The translations under genes and the position numbers were made by a program. From assembly GCA_016617855.1 (NCBI GenBank), contig JAECUM010004910.1, forward strand, positions 1 through 64,000: a DNA stretch of 64,000 bases, in the 5' to 3' direction. Below the pieces are notes generated by a model, which was not told where the DNA came from, did no database searches, and was given only the letters and a program-made list of their open reading frames with translations. The stretch is from Megalonaias nervosa (Eukaryota; Mollusca; Bivalvia; Unionida; Unionidae). Below, one piece after another: positions 59,951 to 64,000 of the stretch (the stretch's first letter is position 1; every line of letters begins with the position of its first letter).

Positions 59951-60116
59951 TATTTAGCAACATGCTACTGGGAATTCCTACTGTTTATACTGTGTAAGTG
60001 ACTTCTTACAGGGAATTCCCTGGTGGACCATCCATGGATTTAAGAACAAGACAGAAAAGTGATTTCAAGCAAAGCATGAAAAATAATTTTCACAAAGTTA
60101 AATTAATTCACAGTAC

Positions 60117-60320
60117 ACTGCTCCCTCAGCAACTCATGCCTGGATAACTTTTGAACCCACTTATAACATGGTGGCGGGTGTGGATCCCAGTTTTTTTTTC
60201 TCAAGAAAATGCCAAAAGAATTGGCACCTATGTGTTGAATGTGAAGATAATTGAGATAAAAATTGATGAAAAAACCCTGATATATTGTTCATCCCATGGT
60301 CCAAAATGGCGGGTAATAGC
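60117..60320 (+). mobile_element. Family-B element fragment
   Basis: CACTGCTCCCTCAGCAACTC, CCACTTATAACATGG and GTGGATCCCAGTTTTT align with the first 200 bases of 56061-57648; the rest is missing. Confidence 0.65.
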
Positions 60321-60949
60321 TGGAATAATCATCATCGAATTCTTAATTTGTAACTCATTGCTTATTACTGACATGTATATTCGCTAAATACATGTACCTT
60401 GCCTCCACATTGATTGAGCCCCTTGCAGTTCTGGGGTTGTAGAATTGGCCCGACGTGCCTCGCTACGTGTCGTAAGAGGCGACTAAGTAGAGGCAACCTG
60501 TTTGCCATGGGTTGCATCCTGTGTCGGGGGAGGAAAGGATCCTGGTAGTTGAGCAGAGGCTTTCCAATGCAATACACTACTTTGGCCTCTACTTCTTCTA
60601 GACAGGTAGTCGGGATGGGCCCAGTTTCGACAAATCGGCTGGCCACATCGAGCCCTAGAAAGTTTTCATTTAGTCACACTCTTTCTTTGTCTTTCTCATT
60701 GTATCTCTCTTGATACCACCATTGCCCCTACATTCTGTCCCTTTAACTTTCCCATGTCTTCAAAGACTTCCTAGAAGGTGGTGGCTTAACGGGTCAATCG
60801 GGCGGTAATTTTACCGACTGAGTATATCTTATGGGATGAATCAGGAGGTGATTTTGCCTACTGAGTATAACATCTGTGTATCCCTGGCACTTTAAAAGTG
60901 GCCCCTTGGTGGGTGGGGAGTACGAGTGCTGAATTTTAAATAAACCAAC

Positions 60950-62152
60950 ATGGAAATTTTTAAAAAAATCAACTCAAACGCACCAAAACTGGATCTGACT
61001 CAGATGACGAACCATGTTGTGTGGAGTCATTTCCATGCTTCATGGTTATACAGTCTAAAGACGATTCAAAACTGCTTGCCGCACTCTCTCCATTTGTTGT
61101 TGAAAAGACAGTTACGAGATCGATTAGCACACCAAAAAGTGTTAAAAAGTTGAAATCTGGCTGCCTACTTGTTGAGTGTGAGTGATGAGGTCAAACAGAG
61201 AATATCCGGAAAATGAAAATATTCTTCGATATTCCAGTGACCTCATTCGATCACACAACACTCAATACGTCCAAAGGCATGATTCGCTGTCGTGACTTGG
61301 CTGGAGTCAGTGACAAAGATATCATTGAAGGGATGAAAAACAAAGGTGTCACTGTGGTCCGCAGAATACAAATTAAACGTAACAACAATCTGCAGGACAC
61401 CAACACCTTTGTACTCACCTTCAACAAACCAACAGTACCAAGATTGGTCAAAGTTGGCTTTTTGCAAGTGAAGGTTGAGATTTACATACCTAACCCCCTT
61501 CGATGCTGTAAATGTCAGAAATATGGCCATCAGGAAGACCGATGCTCAAAAAGCCCAATATGTGGCCAATGCGGAGACCATTCTCATCAGGAATCTTGAG
61601 TGTAGAGCAGCTCCACATTGTGTCAACTGTGGAAAGGAGCACCACGCCAATTCCAAGGATTGTGATACCTGGAAACAGGAGACGGAAATACAGAGGGTAA
61701 AGTACACATCCAACATTCCCTATCCAGAGGTCAGAAAAATTGTACAGGCAAAAGCATCCCTCACTGACCCATCCTTCTCCACTGTTGTGAAAAACAATCC
61801 CGAAACAACGAAGGACGCTCAAACACAGACAGATCCACCCAATGCAACATCATGCTGTAACACCCCCTATTACCAAGCACAGAAGAACACGGCATCTACT
61901 CAAACAACATTTAATAATACCCCACCACCGAAATCACCAAGGAATAAAAACAAATCTCAAGGAAATAGGCAGCAAAAGGGGTCAGATGATCCCATCAAAC
62001 TCTATAACAGGTTTGGGGACATTGAGAGCATGGATGCAGAAGATACTGCTCCATGTTCTCAAAGTAGCTCCAGACCTAACAAAAAAAATCATCCCTGTAC
62101 TTCCTCCAGAGAAATAACCACACAGATCGTCTCAGCGAAAGGTCTTACCTAG
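60950..62152 (+). pseudogene. LINE ORF1, RNA-binding protein with zinc knuckles, broken
   Basis: Starts MEIFKKINSNAPK. Shifts near 60990 and 61150 lead into the open frame 61213-61599 with LNTSKGMIRCRDLAGVS and NTFVLTFNKPTVPRLVKVGF, an RRM-like domain. Knuckles follow: CCKCQKYGHQEDRC, CGQCGDHSHQ and, after a further shift near 61595, CVNCGKEHHANSKDC. The C-terminal part is Thr/Ser/Pro-rich and ends at 62152. It would coat LINE RNA. Confidence 0.8.
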
Positions 62153-62178
62153 CTCCACAATCTCCACTTTCAACTTAT

Positions 62179-64000
62179 AATGAAGAACACCATCATACAA
62201 TGGAATTGTTGAGGAATTAAAGCCAATTACAATGATATTCTTCTGCTTTTAAACGAATATGATCCTGCAGTACTATGCCTTCAGGAAACATTTTTAAAAC
62301 ATATGGACAACATCACACTTAAAAACTACTCCCTGTTTAACAGCTACTTTCAGAATGTTGACAGGGCCTCAGGAGGAGTTTCTGTTGCTGTGAACAATAG
62401 AGCCCCTCATGGCGTCATCCCTTGAAACACAAATTTGCAAGCCACTGCTTTAAATGTCACTCTACATCGAGTGATTACATTTGTTCTATTTATATACCAC
62501 CAAGCACCAACCTACTACCAAATGAATTAGACACTCTTGTTCAACAACTTCCCAGGCTGTTTGTTTTGCTCAGGGATTTTAATGTCCATAACATTTTATG
62601 GGGATCAAATCACATAAGTGACAGAAGCCACAAAGTAGAAGACTTCATTTCTAGACACGATTTGTGTCTATATAACACCAAATCTCGGACATACTTACAC
62701 CCAGGAATGGGTACATACATGTGTATTGACTTGACAATTTCTTCTCCTTTGCTACTTTTGGATTATAATTGGAAGGTTGCTGATTACCTTCACAGCAGTG
62801 ATCACTTTCCAATCTCCCTTGAAAATATTAACTCTACAATTGATGACGCAATTCCACAATGGAACTTAAAAAAGGCTGACTGGACCAAGTTTGAAACAAT
62901 TTGTACAGCTAGGTTTAACAGGGATACTGTTCTAAACGACAATGACCCTATTTGACATTTTACTTCCGTCTTAATTGAGATTGCAGAAGAATCCATTCCT
63001 AAGTCCTCACCAAACTGTAAAAGAACCCAAAAACTGCAGTTCACCAAAGAATGTAAAGAAGCCATTAGACGCTGCCGAGAAGCACTGACAAAATTTAATA
63101 ATTGTCCAATGCCAGAAAATTTAACTAAGTACCGTATTGTTCAGGCCAAAGCTTGCCGCATGATTAAAGAAAGTTAAAGAGCATCATGGAAAAAATATGT
63201 TTGAACTTTAAATTCTTGTTCCTCTATAAAGAAAGTTTGGGACACGATCCACAAAATAAATGGAAAGGGAAAACACAATTCTTTCCGACATCTGAAACTA
63301 AATAACAACAATTTCAATTCCAAACATGAAATAGTTAATATACTTGCTGATAGTTTCTCTAAAAATTCCTCATCATCTAATTATTCAGAAGCTTTCCAAA
63401 GATTAAAAGCTCAAAAAGAAAGACACGGTTGAAATTCACATCAAATAAGTCAGAAAGTTATAATCAACAATTTTCACTATTGGAGCTTATGGAATCTTTG
63501 AATAAGGCCCATGATACATCCACTGGGCCTGACGATATTACCAGTTTTTGAAACACCTTCCAGAACCATCATTAACAGTTCTTCTGGAAATCTTCAGTGG
63601 TTTATGGATTATTGGTAATGTACCAAAAATATGGAAAGAAGCAACAGTAATACCAATTCCCAAACCAGGTAAAGATAGCGCAGATCCTATCAACTATAGA
63701 CCCATAGCACTGACGAGCTGCATGTACAAAACAGTGGAATGAATGATCAATTCTCAGCTTGTATGGTATTTGGAAACCAACAATTTAATATCTCCTTTCC
63801 AAAGTGGCTTTCGTTATGGTTGTAGCACCAATGATCATCTGGTTAGACTGGAAACGTTTTTTATTCGCGACGCTTTTATCAAGAAGGAACATTTAGTAGC
63901 GGTTTTCTTTGACTTAGAAAAGGCCTATGACACGATGTGGAAGTACAGGATACTGAATGACCTGCACGATCTGGGTCTAAAAGGCTGTCTGCCCTCTTTC
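62179..64000 (+). pseudogene. LINE ORF2, endonuclease and reverse transcriptase, partial and broken
   Basis: ATG at 62179, then IIQWNC, an immediate TGA, GIKANYNDI and LCLQETF (APE endonuclease motifs). After a shift near 62425 come FNVHNILWGSN, IDLTISS and SDHFPISL. An RT part begins near 63500: GPDDIT, IPKPGKDSADPINYRPIAL, FQSGFRYGCSTNDHL and VFFDLEKAYDTMW (first catalytic Asp). Stops at 62956, 63176 and others. The second catalytic motif is outside the window. Confidence 0.8.

Larger units (their letters stand above)
60405..64000 (+). mobile_element. Non-LTR retrotransposon (Jockey/I-like), cut by the window end
   Basis: The 5' leader contains GTCGTAAGAGGCGACTAA, a block I associate with mollusc LINEs. 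ORF1 (zinc knuckles) and ORF2 (endonuclease plus reverse transcriptase) follow in the usual order. Damaged by stops and frameshifts; the RT catalytic box lies past the window. Confidence 0.8.

Noticed and set aside
60365..60646. 93-residue minus-strand frame
   Set aside because: Antisense to the LINE 5' leader.
61243..61822. Minus-strand frames opposite LINE ORF1
   Set aside because: Shadows of the zinc-knuckle protein.

Overview
The window looks like nuclear DNA of a marine invertebrate, most likely a bivalve mollusc. It is AT-rich and gene-poor, full of microsatellites, tRNA-derived SINEs, small inverted-repeat elements and decayed LINEs, with one spliced host gene in pieces. The species cannot be named from the sequence. 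All protein identities rest on motifs and remembered family patterns; no search was run.

Layout. 1-15.7 kb is accessory DNA. It holds a 519-bp terminal-inverted-repeat element with a 10-bp target duplication that carries a RecQ-like helicase fragment (2673-3191). It also has a SINE split by a solo LTR (6055-7262), and a second LTR of that family with a primer-binding-site-like stretch and a broken gag start (7347-8773). Minisatellites follow.

15706-31944 is a 16.2-kb Polinton/Maverick (endogenous virus-like DNA transposon) with about 265-bp inverted ends and a 5-6 bp target duplication (AAAGG/A). It still shows nearly a full gene set: A32-like packaging ATPase, phospholipase A2-like protein, retroviral-type integrase, a divergent family-B DNA polymerase that appears fused to an SF1 helicase and a C-terminal HNH nuclease, a Cys-rich protein, a separate HNH homing-type endonuclease, penton-like pieces, a two-helix membrane protein, a fiber-like protein, adenain-like protease, pVI-like protein, major capsid protein, a small core-like protein and a common accessory protein. 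Most of the large genes carry stops or frameshifts, so the copy is dead, although a few small frames are intact. The polymerase-helicase-HNH arrangement is the most unusual feature of the window.

34-56 kb holds exons of a host coiled-coil gene on the + strand whose joined exons resemble CCDC122, with compatible splice phases. One exon-intron junction has been duplicated in tandem (47 bp). The introns carry MITEs, a degraded LINE (42.77-44.23 kb), a 1.76-kb pogo/Tigger-like element and a SINE.

56-60.3 kb is a minisatellite into which two different TA-targeting, pogo-like elements inserted. From 60.4 kb to the end is a Jockey/I-type LINE with two zinc-knuckle clusters in ORF1 and endonuclease plus reverse transcriptase in ORF2. 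It is broken by stops and cut by the window edge.
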